Source: Gallaecimonas pentaromativorans (GTDB lineage Bacteria > Pseudomonadota > Gammaproteobacteria > Enterobacterales > Gallaecimonadaceae). From it: a stretch of 64,000 nt of DNA. The stretch covers positions 124,001-188,000 of the forward strand of contig NZ_RJUL01000002.1 in NCBI RefSeq assembly GCF_003751625.1, in the 5' to 3' direction. The position numbers were made by a program, and so were the translations under genes. The notes below the pieces were generated by a model, which was not told where the DNA came from, did not search any database, and saw only the letters and a program-made list of their open reading frames with translations. Numbering within the stretch: position 1 is the first letter of the stretch; the number at the start of each line of letters is the position of its first letter. This document shows positions 42,613 through 50,780 of this stretch, piece by piece.

Positions 42613-43020
42613 ATGAGTGCATTACTGCCGCTACTTTTCAGCATCAACATCTATGCCGATGTTGCCGTCAGCTACCCTCAAACCGCTAACCCCGCGTGGG
42701 TGCATGACACCACAAAAATGGTGCCCTATCCCCTGGAGATGGCCAAAAGCCAGATAACGGGCTGCGCGGTTTATCAAGTCGATATCGACCAGGACGGCAA
42801 TACCACCGCCGTTCGCCTGGTAAGCGCCGCACCGAAAGCCGCCGCCTTTGCCGCGGCTACCAAGGCGCTAAAAACCTGGCATTGGCAACCCAGTTCGGCG
42901 GCCAGCCAAGCCGGTTCGCAATGGGTGAGAATGGATTTTTGTCTTAGTCAGACAGGCAACGACGCTGTGAAAAAGCAATGCGCTATCCAGTCGCAGATCA
43001 GTTGCCAGGCAAAGGGATAG
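42613..43020 (+). CDS. Secreted TonB C-terminal-domain-like protein
   Basis: A 135-residue protein with a short hydrophobic N-terminus (ALLPLLFSINIYADVAVS) likely to be a signal peptide. The mature part resembles the TonB C-terminal fold: YPLEMAKSQITGCAVYQVDIDQDGNTTAVRLVSAAPKAAAFAAATKALKTWHWQP follows the usual (Y/R)P...A...G.V.v.f.v...G.v...V..S.......a...v..W.f.P pattern. It lacks the N-terminal helix and Pro-rich spacer of real TonB, so it is a free periplasmic domain. Four cysteines in the C-terminal half could form disulfides. ATG 42613 follows AAGGAAT. Role unknown. Confidence 0.75.
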   Translation: MSALLPLLFSINIYADVAVSYPQTANPAWVHDTTKMVPYPLEMAKSQITGCAVYQVDIDQDGNTTAVRLVSAAPKAAAFAAATKALKTWHWQPSSAASQAGSQWVRMDFCLSQTGNDAVKKQCAIQSQISCQAKG

Positions 43021-43024
43021 ACCA

Positions 43025-43054
43025 TTAAAAAACGCCGCAGAAGCGGCGTTTTTA
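43025..43054. terminator. Bidirectional terminator between TonB-like and DUF3581 genes
   Basis: 8-bp stem AACGCCGC / GCGGCGTT with AGAA loop, A-run and T-run on the two sides. Confidence 0.92.
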
Positions 43055-43759
43055 TCAGGCGGCGTAGGCGTTTTTTCGCTGGTAGTAAAAGGCCACCATC
43101 TTGTCCATCTCGGCTTGGTCGTAGGGGACCAGCCCCGACAGCACCATCACCTTCTCGCCGCTGCCCACCACCTGGCCGTTCTCCACAAAGTCAAACCGCA
43201 GATGGGCGGTGCCGCGCTTGCCTTCTACATCGAGGTTGGCGCCGGAGAACACAATCTCTGGCGCGCCCAAAGCCACGGTTTTGAGGTCGATGGCCATGCT
43301 CTGGTACATCACCAGGGGCCGGGCGGGGTTGACCATCACCGCCTTTTCTTTCATCAGCGGCAGCAAGATGGGCGGGAAGTTCTGGCCGGAGAAACGCACA
43401 TAACCTTTGACCAAGTGCTCAATCAGCGCCAGATCTGGGTTGTTGTCGCCGCTGTAGGCCAAGTCGAGGTATTCCTTGCCGGCGCCGTCAAGAATACGGG
43501 CGTGGCTGTCTTGGTCGGCCAAGTGTAGGGAAATGTCGCCGCCCACCATGCCGGAGAAGGTGCAGCGCATTTTCTGGCGAAGGCCGATGCGGCTAAGCAG
43601 CATTGCGAACAACAGATCGCCCGGCACACAAAAACGCTTGGCGTCTTCGTCGTGAATAGGGTTGAAATCGGCCGCTACACCCTTGGCAAAACGGCTGGCC
43701 TGGGCCCGGCTGAAGGCAAAACCCTCGGGGGTGATCTGGTGATAATCATTCAAAAACAT
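43055..43759 (-). CDS. DUF3581 family protein
   Basis: A 234-residue protein I recognise as DUF3581, common in marine gammaproteobacteria. The N-terminus MFLNDYHQITPEGFAFSRAQ and ADFNPIHDEDAKRFCVPGDLLFAMLLSRIGL resemble a MaoC-like hot-dog pattern (N-P-I-H), and DFVENGQVVGSGEKVMVLSGLVPYD closes the fold. A dehydratase or thioester-binding role is conceivable but not shown. Monocistronic, converging on the TonB-like gene and divergent from the cold-shock gene, with a 246-base intergenic region. Confidence 0.85.
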   Translation of the reverse strand: MFLNDYHQITPEGFAFSRAQASRFAKGVAADFNPIHDEDAKRFCVPGDLLFAMLLSRIGLRQKMRCTFSGMVGGDISLHLADQDSHARILDGAGKEYLDLAYSGDNNPDLALIEHLVKGYVRFSGQNFPPILLPLMKEKAVMVNPARPLVMYQSMAIDLKTVALGAPEIVFSGANLDVEGKRGTAHLRFDFVENGQVVGSGEKVMVLSGLVPYDQAEMDKMVAFYYQRKNAYAA

Positions 43760-43944
43760 AGGCTTGGAAAAAGACCTCTTTTTTAACTGGCGCCAGTCTA
43801 CTCCTTAATTCTGGCAGATATGGTCTAGCCAGATAAATGATCAGACCACTGATACTGTGTTGAAACAAACTTATACCGATGGCTAGTTTACATTCTGAAC
43901 AGATGGCGACATCATTGCTCATAAGCGTGGATAGGACCATGCTA

Positions 43945-43977
43945 AAGCCTAAGCATATTATTGTTTTACTTAGGTTT
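43945..43977 (+). promoter_or_regulatory. csp: Hairpin in the 5' leader of the cold-shock gene
   Basis: AAGCCTAAG (43945-43953) can pair with CTTAGGTTT (43969-43977), eight of nine positions, around a 15-base AT loop. It ends about 28 bases before the start codon. Long structured leaders are usual for cold-inducible csp genes, where they act as RNA thermosensors; that role here is inference. Confidence 0.45.
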
Positions 43978-44005
43978 GTGTTTTCGCAAATCGGAAATAG
44001 AGTTT

Positions 44006-44215
44006 ATGTCAAATCAAGTGAAAGGTACCGTAAAGTGGTTCAATGACGAGAAGGGTTTCGGGTTCATTGAGCAAGAAGGCGGTAAAGACGTATTCGTACA
44101 CTTCAGTGCCATCAACGGTAACGGTCGCCGTTCCCTGTCAGAGGGCCAGCAAGTGACCATGGTAGTAACCCAGGGTCAAAAAGGCCCACAAGCGGAAAAC
44201 GTGACCCCGGTTTGA
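44006..44215 (+). CDS. csp: Cold-shock protein, CspA family
   Basis: A 69-residue single cold-shock domain. ATG 44006 (MSNQVKG) is the family start; an upstream in-frame frame runs through the leader. RNP1 (KGFGFIEQ) and RNP2 (VFVHFSAI) are intact, with VKWFNDEKG between the first strands and the usual GPQAENV near the end. It binds single-stranded RNA/DNA and melts secondary structure. A 250-base upstream gap with a hairpin leader suggests temperature or growth-phase control. A terminator-like hairpin follows. Confidence 0.95.
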   Translation: MSNQVKGTVKWFNDEKGFGFIEQEGGKDVFVHFSAINGNGRRSLSEGQQVTMVVTQGQKGPQAENVTPV

Positions 44216-44238
44216 GGGCCTGCCTGACGCTTGTTTTA

Positions 44239-44270
44239 CCGGCGCCTTTATGGCGCCGGCATTGTTTTAG
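44239..44270 (+). terminator. Terminator after the cold-shock gene
   Basis: 8-bp stem CCGGCGCC / GGCGCCGG with loop TTTAT followed by CATTGTTTT. The T-run is interrupted but adequate. Confidence 0.7.
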
Positions 44271-45091
44271 GCCCCATCTGGCCTGACCCGCAAAAAGCGA
44301 GCAAAGCGCGGTTTGCCGTTTTTGGTAAAGCCGTGATGGCTAAAGGTAACCCGCGCTCCTACTGGCGGCGGCTGCGCGCGTTGCGCATCAGTAAAGCCGG
44401 TGCCCAGGCGAAAGCGTTGGCCGTTATCCAGCTCCAGCAGCAACGACCCCATCATGCCTTGGTATTTGCCCTGCCCCGGCAATATCGCCACCACTGTGCC
44501 TTCCATGTCGTCGGCTTTTTTCAACTTTAACAAGTCATCGCTGCGGCCATGTTGGTAAAGGGCATCCATACGGTGCAGCATCAGCCCTTCGCCGCCTCCC
44601 GCCACCACCTGTTCTAGCCATGCCATCAGCGCATCTTCGCTGGCAAGCTGGCGCTGGGGTATCACTTGCAACCAGGGCTTGGCCGTGGCCTTAACCAGCG
44701 ACGTCATGGCCGCAAGCCGCTCCACAAAGCGCCCTTGGGCATCTGGCATGTCAAACAGCATGTAATGGACTTGGCGCCAGGCGGCATCATCCGGTTCGCG
44801 GTCCAAGACCACGGCCGCCACCTCGCTAAAGGCGCCGCGCCTTATCCAAAGCTCACCGTCCAGGGCCGTGGGAGGAAGCGCTTCGGTAAACCAGTGAGGG
44901 GCTTGTATCGGGTTGCCGGTTTTAGTGAGCAGCCTTTGGCCGGTCCAGCGGCCGCGCACCCCGTCGAGCTTTTCGCTGACAAGGTATTGGCTGACATCAA
45001 TGCCTCCTTCATAGCGATTGGCCAGCAGCGGCGGCAGCTTGGCAAAACAAGGCGGGATAAAAAGGCACAGGGCCAAGAGCAGGGTCTTCAT
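44267..45091 (-). CDS. Secreted ATP-dependent DNA ligase (Lig E-type)
   Basis: A 274-residue minimal ATP-dependent ligase with an N-terminal signal peptide (MKTLLLALCLFIPPCFA). Motif I SEKLDGVRG places the adenylated Lys at 41; further motifs are ALDGELW (III), GGGEGLMLH (IV) and LLKLKKADDMEG (motif V), with an OB-fold ending GARVTFSHHGFTKNGKPRFARFLRVRP. Lig E enzymes of Haemophilus, Neisseria, Vibrio and relatives are periplasmic and thought to act during DNA uptake or biofilm DNA repair. It is distinct from the NAD-dependent LigA that replicates the chromosome. Converges with csp and lies downstream of the radical SAM gene on the same strand. Confidence 0.9.
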   Translation of the reverse strand: MKTLLLALCLFIPPCFAKLPPLLANRYEGGIDVSQYLVSEKLDGVRGRWTGQRLLTKTGNPIQAPHWFTEALPPTALDGELWIRRGAFSEVAAVVLDREPDDAAWRQVHYMLFDMPDAQGRFVERLAAMTSLVKATAKPWLQVIPQRQLASEDALMAWLEQVVAGGGEGLMLHRMDALYQHGRSDDLLKLKKADDMEGTVVAILPGQGKYQGMMGSLLLELDNGQRFRLGTGFTDAQRAQPPPVGARVTFSHHGFTKNGKPRFARFLRVRPDGA

Positions 45092-45135
45092 CTGATCAGT
45101 CCTTTGAAGCAGAGTAAGACCTTAACTAAAGCCCA

Positions 45136-46020
45136 TTACAGCCCCCGTTGCCATTCGGCGCGAAGCGGCACAAGGCCAGCCCGGGCTTTGTCGATTTGCG
45201 ACAAGAGCGCGGCCTTGTCTTTACCCAGGGTGCCTTTTAACACCAGGTAGTTGGAGGCATGGTCGGAGCGAAACACGGTGCACTCTAACGCCAGCTCGCC
45301 AATAAGCCAGCCCTGCTCGTCAATCAAATGGGGCACTTCGAGGGGGGTAAAGCGCCCATCAAAACCTGCCACTACCCGCGCCATCCCCAGGGGAAAGGAC
45401 ACCACCAGGGTGGAGAGAAACTCGGGCTGGGTGGCATTCATCAGCCGGGCCGAATGAATGGCGTGCTGGTGGGAGCGCTCGACGCCGCCCATGCCGTTTA
45501 AGATCATCACCGAGCGCTTGATACCGGCCTCACCAAGCTTTAACAGCGCCGCTTGGGAGCTTTCAAAGGTTTCGCCTTTGTTGATGCCGGCCAGCACCTC
45601 GTCGTCACCGCTTTCGCAGCCCACATACACCAGGGTCAGCCCCAGTTCGGCCAGGGTACGAAGCTCGGCTACGGATTTATTCTTGACGTTGCGCGGCAGG
45701 CAATAACTGCTGATGCGCCGCACGCTGGGCAGGTACTGGCGGATAAGCTCGCAAATCTCCACCAGCCGCCGGGTGGGCAGGGTCATGGCGTCGCCGTCGG
45801 CCAAAAAGACCTTCTGCACCGAGACGCCGGTGGCCGCCACCGCTTTTAACTCTTCGGCGATGTCTTCCCGTTTTTTAGCGCGAAACTTCTTCTGCGGCGC
45901 CGTGTACATGTCGCAAAAGGTGCACTGGTTGTAACTGCAGCCGTTGGTGACCTGCAAAATAAGGGACTGCCACTCCGAAGGTGGCCGGAACAGGGGCTGG
46001 ATATAGGGCAGGTTGAACAT
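45136..46020 (-). CDS. Radical SAM protein (CX4CX2C type)
   Basis: A 294-residue radical SAM enzyme, start ATG 46020 (MFNLPYIQPLFRPPSEW). The in-frame extension upstream runs antisense to rraA and is not coding. The cluster-binding cysteines are C28, C33 and C36 in NGCSYNQCTFCDMY, so the spacing is CX4CX2C rather than the common CX3CX2C; I recall this spacing as normal for this small COG1032-like family. SAM-binding GG-like and strand motifs KVFLADGDAMTLP, ISSYCLPRN, LVYVGCESGDDEVL follow. Substrate unknown. The ribosome site is weak. It diverges from rraA across 61 bases. Confidence 0.88.
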   Translation of the reverse strand: MFNLPYIQPLFRPPSEWQSLILQVTNGCSYNQCTFCDMYTAPQKKFRAKKREDIAEELKAVAATGVSVQKVFLADGDAMTLPTRRLVEICELIRQYLPSVRRISSYCLPRNVKNKSVAELRTLAELGLTLVYVGCESGDDEVLAGINKGETFESSQAALLKLGEAGIKRSVMILNGMGGVERSHQHAIHSARLMNATQPEFLSTLVVSFPLGMARVVAGFDGRFTPLEVPHLIDEQGWLIGELALECTVFRSDHASNYLVLKGTLGKDKAALLSQIDKARAGLVPLRAEWQRGL

Positions 46021-46081
46021 TGTCTGCTTAACTGGTCTTATGAGTTGAGCTAACTTCGCATAATCAGCCGCAGGAGGCCAG

Positions 46082-46561
46082 ATGCTGGACTTGTTACCCG
46101 ACCTTTGCGATGCCCATGGCGACCAGTTGCACTGGCTAGAAGCGCCGTTGCAAGACTGGGGTGGCAAGGCCCTTTTCTTCGGCCAGGTGGTGACGGTGAA
46201 ATGCTTTGAGGACAATTCCCGGGTCAAGGAGCTGCTGGCAACCCCTGGCCAGGGCAAGGTGCTGGTGGTCGATGGCGGCGGCTCCACGCGCCAGGCACTG
46301 ATGGGGGATTTGATTGCCAAAAGCGCCGTGGATAACGGCTGGGCCGGGGTGGTTATCTTCGGCGCCATCCGCGATGCCGGCGAGATTGCCACCCTAGCTC
46401 TTGGGGTTAAAGCCCTGGGAGTGACGCCCTTTAAAACCGAGCGCAAGGGCCATGGGGAAACCGGCATCGCCCTTCGCTTAGGGGGCGTTAACATCCGCCC
46501 CGGCATGTGGCTTTATGCCGATAAAAATGGCGTGGTGTTAAGCGACAACCCCATCCACTGA
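46082..46561 (+). CDS. rraA: RraA family protein (regulator of RNase E activity)
   Basis: A 159-residue protein of the RraA/MenG-like fold, close to E. coli RraA in length. MLDLLPDLCDAHGDQLHWLEAPLQDWGG, KCFEDNSRVKELL, VLVVDGGGSTRQALMGDLIA, GVVIFGAIRDAGEI and ALGVTPFKTERKGHG are family hallmarks. RraA binds RNase E and slows mRNA decay; other relatives are aldolases, but those usually have a different metal-site pattern. ATG 46082 follows CAGGAGG. Its 3' end overlaps the convergent MFS gene by 24 bases. Confidence 0.92.
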   Translation: MLDLLPDLCDAHGDQLHWLEAPLQDWGGKALFFGQVVTVKCFEDNSRVKELLATPGQGKVLVVDGGGSTRQALMGDLIAKSAVDNGWAGVVIFGAIRDAGEIATLALGVKALGVTPFKTERKGHGETGIALRLGGVNIRPGMWLYADKNGVVLSDNPIH

Positions 46562-47728
46562 GCGGCGTTTTTTCAGCTCGCGGCTGTAGCGAAACGCCAT
46601 CACCCACAACCAAGCCGCGCCCAGGGGAATGGTCCAAAAGGCCGTTGCCAAGGGCGCAAAGTTGGCCCAGAGGCCAGTCCCGAAGGACGCCAGCTGCACG
46701 CCGATGGACGAGCCAATCACGCAAAGGCCCGACAGCACCGGCCCCTTGTCGCTGTCGATATCCATGGCGGCCGACAGCATTAGCGGGAACAAACCGCCCA
46801 GCCCCAGCCCTACCAGCAGGTTGCCCATAGACATGATCTGCGGGTCGCTGGTGAGCTTGATGGTAAAGGCCCCCACCACCATGATACTGGCCAGGATCAC
46901 CATCAGCCGGTGGTTACTGAACCAGCGCAGCAGCAGGGCAAACCCCAAGCGGCTTAGCACCATGCCGGCGGTAAAAAAGGCAAACACAAAGCGCGCCTCG
47001 TCACCGTCAAAACCGCGGCCGTTCTGGGCGTAGCTGACAAACCAGTTACCGTTGCCAAACTCCACGGCGCCATAGCCAAGCCCGGCCAGGGCCAGGAACA
47101 AAAACACCGGCTGTTTGATAACCTCGCCGTAGGAAAGGCTTTGCTTGTGCTGGGCCTCGCCCACCGGCGCCAGCTTTTTACCCTGGCGCGCGGTATACCA
47201 GGCGTAAGCGGCCAGGCCCAACAGCCCCAGGGCCAGCACCCGTAGCGGCCAGCGCCAACTGTGCTCCAGCGCATAAAGCCCCGACACATAAAAAGGCGCC
47301 GCCAAGGTGCCGAGGCTGAACATAAAATCCATCAGCCCCATCATGGCCGAACGGCGCGCCACGTGCAGCCGAGCGATAAGGGTATGGCCGATGGTGAACA
47401 GGCTGGAGCTGACAATGCCCAAGGTGAAGGCCCCGGCCAGCAGCCAGGCCCAGTGGTTAACCATCGACAAAGCCACCAGCAGTGCTACCACCAGCACCGC
47501 CAGGGTGGAAAACAGCGACAGAAAATCGAACTTCTGGACGTATTTGCCGCCGATAAAGGCGCCGACAATCATGCCAAGGGAGATCAGGGTAAAAAAGGCG
47601 CCGCTCACCACTTCACTCATGGCCAGAGAACGGGCCAAATCGGGCAGCAAGATGCCCCAGAGGATGAACACCATCCCCAGTAAGAAAAATCCAATGAAAA
47701 TAACGGCGGTAGCGGCACGGCGGTTCAT
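46538..47728 (-). CDS. MFS transporter (TsgA/FucP-like)
   Basis: A 396-residue, 12-helix major facilitator. ATG 47728 (MNRRAATAVIFIGFFLLGMVF) follows AAGGAGC; an upstream in-frame start has no site. Helix pattern and GLMDFMFSLGTLAAPFYVSGLY, VGLGLGGLFPLMLSAAMDIDSDKGPVLSGLCVIGSSIG recall the TsgA/fucose-permease-like branch. Substrate unknown. It is monocistronic and overlaps rraA tail-to-tail by 24 bases without an intervening terminator, so antisense interference between the two 3' ends is possible. Confidence 0.85.
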   Translation of the reverse strand: MNRRAATAVIFIGFFLLGMVFILWGILLPDLARSLAMSEVVSGAFFTLISLGMIVGAFIGGKYVQKFDFLSLFSTLAVLVVALLVALSMVNHWAWLLAGAFTLGIVSSSLFTIGHTLIARLHVARRSAMMGLMDFMFSLGTLAAPFYVSGLYALEHSWRWPLRVLALGLLGLAAYAWYTARQGKKLAPVGEAQHKQSLSYGEVIKQPVFLFLALAGLGYGAVEFGNGNWFVSYAQNGRGFDGDEARFVFAFFTAGMVLSRLGFALLLRWFSNHRLMVILASIMVVGAFTIKLTSDPQIMSMGNLLVGLGLGGLFPLMLSAAMDIDSDKGPVLSGLCVIGSSIGVQLASFGTGLWANFAPLATAFWTIPLGAAWLWVMAFRYSRELKKRRSVDGVVA

Positions 47729-47928
47729 AAAAGCTCCTTCAAGGCGCTGCGCATTGTAAGGCCTATCCCTAGCGACCAAAAGCCGGGCGCCGTGAACAAA
47801 ATGAACAAAAGCGCAATCGCCGGTCAACCCGCCTTAAGGCCGCTGGCCACCCAGCCAAGACAGGCGCACTGGGTTACAAACCGATAACAGCGTATTAATA
47901 GGGCTTACCTGACTTGCCTGCCGATACC

Positions 47929-49647
47929 ATGAAAAAAAGCCTCTGTTGTTTAGTGCTGCTGTTGAGCGGCTGTGCCCAGCACCATGAAAGTGCCGGCCCC
48001 AAACCCCTTAGCCCCTTGACCAAAGAGTCTGGTGGCCTGATGCCGCCCAGCCAGCAATATTTGCATTTTACCAAGGCCGAGTTGCACTTTAAGGTCGAGC
48101 CCCAGCAGCAAGCCATTGAAGGTGAGGCCAAGCTCACCTTTAGTGCCAAAGCGCCGCTGCAAACCCTGTCTGTGGACTTGGACCCGTCCTTTGCCATCAG
48201 CGCCATCACTTTCAATGGCCAGATGCTTGCCGCAAGCGCCTGGCACAATCCCGAGGGGCGGCTTTTTATCACGCTACCCAAGGAAGTGGCCAAAGGCGCC
48301 CGCTTTACCCTTGGCATCCATTACGCTGGCAAACCCCACGTGGCCAAACACGCCCCCTGGGACGGCGGCTTTGTCTGGGCTAAAACTGCCGAGGGTGAGC
48401 CGTGGATAGCCACGGCGGTGCAAGGTGAAGGCTGCGATCTGTTCTGGCCCTGTATCGACCACCCCATGGGAGAGCCGGATGTGGCGGAGCTTTTCATCAC
48501 GGTGCCGGCGCCCTTGGTGGCGCCCAGTAACGGCGCCTTCTTGGGGATGGAAGAAAAAGACGGCTGGCGCACCTACCACTGGCAGGTGGCGCACCCCAAC
48601 ACCTACGCCATTGCCCTTAACATCGGCCCTTATGAAAAACTTGAAGCCACCTACCACAGCCGCTTTGGCAACAGCTTTCCCATGGATTACTGGTACCTAA
48701 AGGGCCAAAAGGCCCAGGCCGAGCAGCTTTTTGCCGAGTTTCCCCGCCAGTTGGACTTTTTTGAGCAAACCATCGGCCCCTACCCTTTTGGGAACGAGAA
48801 AATGGGCGTGGTCCACACCCCGCACAAAGGCATGGAGCACCAAACCATCAATGCCTACGGCAACGGCTATGCCCAGAACATTTATGGTTATGACGATCTG
48901 CTGCAACACGAACTGGCCCACGAGTGGTTTGGTAACCAACTGACCAACACCGATTGGGACGACTTTTGGCTCCACGAGGGCTTTGGCACCTATATGCAGC
49001 CGCTCTATGCCCAGTACCTGCGCGGCGATATGGCCTATGACGCCAGCCTCTACCGAGTTCGCGGCGCCATTAAAAACAAGCGGCCGCTGGTGTCGGGCCA
49101 TTCCCAAACCGAAGAAGGGGTGTACGACGAAAAACGCGGCCCCGGCCAGGATATCTACGTCAAAGGCGCCTTTATGCTGCACAGCCTGCGCAGTTACCTG
49201 GGGGATAAAGGTTTCTTCACGGCGGTGCGGGAGCTGGTGTACGGCACCAAAGACCCTCGTCCCGGCCACTTTGCCCCGCGCTATGGCACATCCAAGGAAT
49301 TTATCGCCATCGTCAGCCGCCTGGCAGGAGAGGATATGCAGTGGTTCTTTGACGCCTACCTCTACCAGGCTCCCTTGCCAAAGCTGGTGGCTAACCGGGA
49401 CGGCAACACCCTGCACCTTAGCTGGCAAGGCACTAAAAGCGCCTTTTTGATGCCGGTGGAGGTGGCCCTGGACGGCAAGGTTTACAAAGTGGCCATGGCC
49501 GGGGGCAAGGGGAGCCTCAAGGTCGGCAAGGCTGAGCATATATTGCTGGACCCGCACCAAAAACTGCTGCGCGATGAGCCGCACTTTGCCGCCTTCCAGG
49601 CCTGGGAGCAGCTTAAGCGAGAAAAGGCCCGCAACGCCAAAAAGTAA
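47929..49647 (+). CDS. M1-family zinc aminopeptidase lipoprotein
   Basis: A 572-residue peptidase. ATG 47929 (MKKSLCC) starts a lipoprotein signal with lipobox LSGC. The N-terminal beta domain is followed by the exopeptidase-type motif KGMEHQT (GxMEN equivalent) and zinc site HELAHEWFGNQL at 327-338, with the third ligand Glu350 in FWLHEGF. M1 enzymes remove N-terminal residues; GMEH in place of GAMEN is seen in M1 relatives with altered specificity. The size is that of the shorter, LTA4-hydrolase-like subgroup without the large C-terminal arch. Probably periplasmic, working with the two M3 lipoproteins in peptide turnover (inference). A strong terminator follows. Confidence 0.93.
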   Translation: MKKSLCCLVLLLSGCAQHHESAGPKPLSPLTKESGGLMPPSQQYLHFTKAELHFKVEPQQQAIEGEAKLTFSAKAPLQTLSVDLDPSFAISAITFNGQMLAASAWHNPEGRLFITLPKEVAKGARFTLGIHYAGKPHVAKHAPWDGGFVWAKTAEGEPWIATAVQGEGCDLFWPCIDHPMGEPDVAELFITVPAPLVAPSNGAFLGMEEKDGWRTYHWQVAHPNTYAIALNIGPYEKLEATYHSRFGNSFPMDYWYLKGQKAQAEQLFAEFPRQLDFFEQTIGPYPFGNEKMGVVHTPHKGMEHQTINAYGNGYAQNIYGYDDLLQHELAHEWFGNQLTNTDWDDFWLHEGFGTYMQPLYAQYLRGDMAYDASLYRVRGAIKNKRPLVSGHSQTEEGVYDEKRGPGQDIYVKGAFMLHSLRSYLGDKGFFTAVRELVYGTKDPRPGHFAPRYGTSKEFIAIVSRLAGEDMQWFFDAYLYQAPLPKLVANRDGNTLHLSWQGTKSAFLMPVEVALDGKVYKVAMAGGKGSLKVGKAEHILLDPHQKLLRDEPHFAAFQAWEQLKREKARNAKK

Positions 49648-49674
49648 AAACGCGCCCCGAGGGGCGCGTTTTTA
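49645..49674. terminator. Bidirectional terminator between M1 peptidase and RES toxin genes
   Basis: 10-bp stem AACGCGCCCC / GGGGCGCGTT with a two-base loop, A-run and T-run on the two sides. Confidence 0.93.
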
Positions 49675-50379
49675 TCAGGCAGGCATCGGCAGTTTGCCGT
49701 CAACCCAAAACATATCAGCGGGAAAGAGGTACAGATCGTTTCCCTCCCCGCCTAAAAAGCTCACCCCATGGGGCCCGACTTCACAAAGCCAGCGGCTTAG
49801 GCGCCGCGGCCTGTTGCTCAGCAGCGCCTTGGGGGTAAAGAGCGCCACGTTGACTTCGGCTTCCAGGCAGCGGGCCGAGCGGTACTCAAAGGCTTCGACA
49901 TCACGCTCGCGAAGGCGGCTACCCAGCTCCTGGCAATATCCGTAATGCACCGGATCGGTAAGCTTCTGCTGCTCCGGCCATTCCTGAAGCTTCTCGCCTT
50001 TGTGGGTGCGGTAGTAAAAGGCAAAGAGGCTGTGCTGGGTGCGAAGGTGCACGCCGGGCGGCGGCTCGGCCATGGAATGGTAAAACACCAGCCGGTAGTA
50101 GGCGCCTTCGGTGAGGGTAACGTTGATGGTTTTGCCGCCATAAAACAGGCTTGGCTCAAAGGCCCGGCCAAAACGCGAGCCCCACAACAAGGGCGGGTAA
50201 CGAAAAGGGGTAGCCAGCAGGTAATGCAGGTGTTCGGTGCCGGCTAGGCGGGGCGGTTTGGAGTAATCCAGCAAGTCTTCCAGTAATTGCTGCTCGGCGA
50301 GGTTATCGACCAGTTGCGAGGTGGCAACCTGCTCCTGGGATTCGACCAATCGCCATCCCATTCCCTGGATGGCCTGCAT
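49675..50379 (-). CDS. RES-domain toxin (NAD-depleting type)
   Basis: A 234-residue RES-domain protein. The three conserved polar residues are in WGSRFGRAFEPSLFYGG (Arg, Glu) and a later Ser region (HSLFAF); YYRLVFYHSM and EAFEYRSARC are further family segments. RES toxins such as MbcT phosphorolyse or hydrolyse NAD+, or ADP-ribosylate. This protein is longer than the usual ~150-170 residues, with an N-terminal extension of about 60 residues (MQAIQGMGWRLVESQEQVAT...) often found in chromosomal RES proteins. It starts in a TGATG overlap with the antitoxin gene, the standard order antitoxin then toxin. Confidence 0.88.
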   Translation of the reverse strand: MQAIQGMGWRLVESQEQVATSQLVDNLAEQQLLEDLLDYSKPPRLAGTEHLHYLLATPFRYPPLLWGSRFGRAFEPSLFYGGKTINVTLTEGAYYRLVFYHSMAEPPPGVHLRTQHSLFAFYYRTHKGEKLQEWPEQQKLTDPVHYGYCQELGSRLRERDVEAFEYRSARCLEAEVNVALFTPKALLSNRPRRLSRWLCEVGPHGVSFLGGEGNDLYLFPADMFWVDGKLPMPA

Positions 50380-50729
50380 CAGATCTTGCCTCGCAAGCCG
50401 TCCAGCAGGTTAACCAGTTTAACCAGGCCTTGCACCGTGCCTATCTGCTCTTTGGGCACACCAAGGCTAAGGTGATTGCGGGTGGCCATAAAGTGCTTCA
50501 TGTCGGCGCCCTGGCCGCCGGTCAGGGCAAAGAGGCTACGGTGCAGGCGAATTAGCAGCAGTGCCAGCTCGCCCTCTTTACTGGCCGGCTCTATGCCGTC
50601 ACGCAGCCGGGTGCGGTTACGGCCAATGACATTGCCTATCTCTACCTGGGTTAGCCCCAGATCCTTGCCTGCATTAAGCAGTGCCTTGCTGAGCACTGCC
50701 TTGGCATCCAGTTGCGCCACTGCTTGCAT
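50379..50729 (-). CDS. Xre/MbcA/ParS-type antitoxin of the RES toxin
   Basis: A 116-residue antitoxin starting at ATG 50729 (MQAVAQLDAK), five bases after GGAGG; a GTG at 50744 is less well placed. The N-terminal part contains an Xre-like helix-turn-helix (LLNAGKDLGLTQVEIGNVIGRNRTRL), and the C-terminal half the DUF2384-type toxin-binding domain (ELALLLIRLHRSLFALTGGQ...MKHFMATRNHLSLGVPKEQIGTVQGLVKLVNLLDGLRG). It is coupled to the RES toxin and likely autoregulates the pair. Together they form a small type II toxin-antitoxin module. Confidence 0.9.
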   Translation of the reverse strand: MQAVAQLDAKAVLSKALLNAGKDLGLTQVEIGNVIGRNRTRLRDGIEPASKEGELALLLIRLHRSLFALTGGQGADMKHFMATRNHLSLGVPKEQIGTVQGLVKLVNLLDGLRGKI

Positions 50730-50780
50730 GAAAGCCTCCACCAACCTTTTGAGACATTATACAAGTAATTGGCGCAAAAG

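Noticed and set aside
46021-46506. N-terminal extension of the radical SAM frame
   Set aside because: The extra 160 residues lie antisense to rraA and are Ser/Pro-rich; the family start is MFNLPYIQP at 46020.
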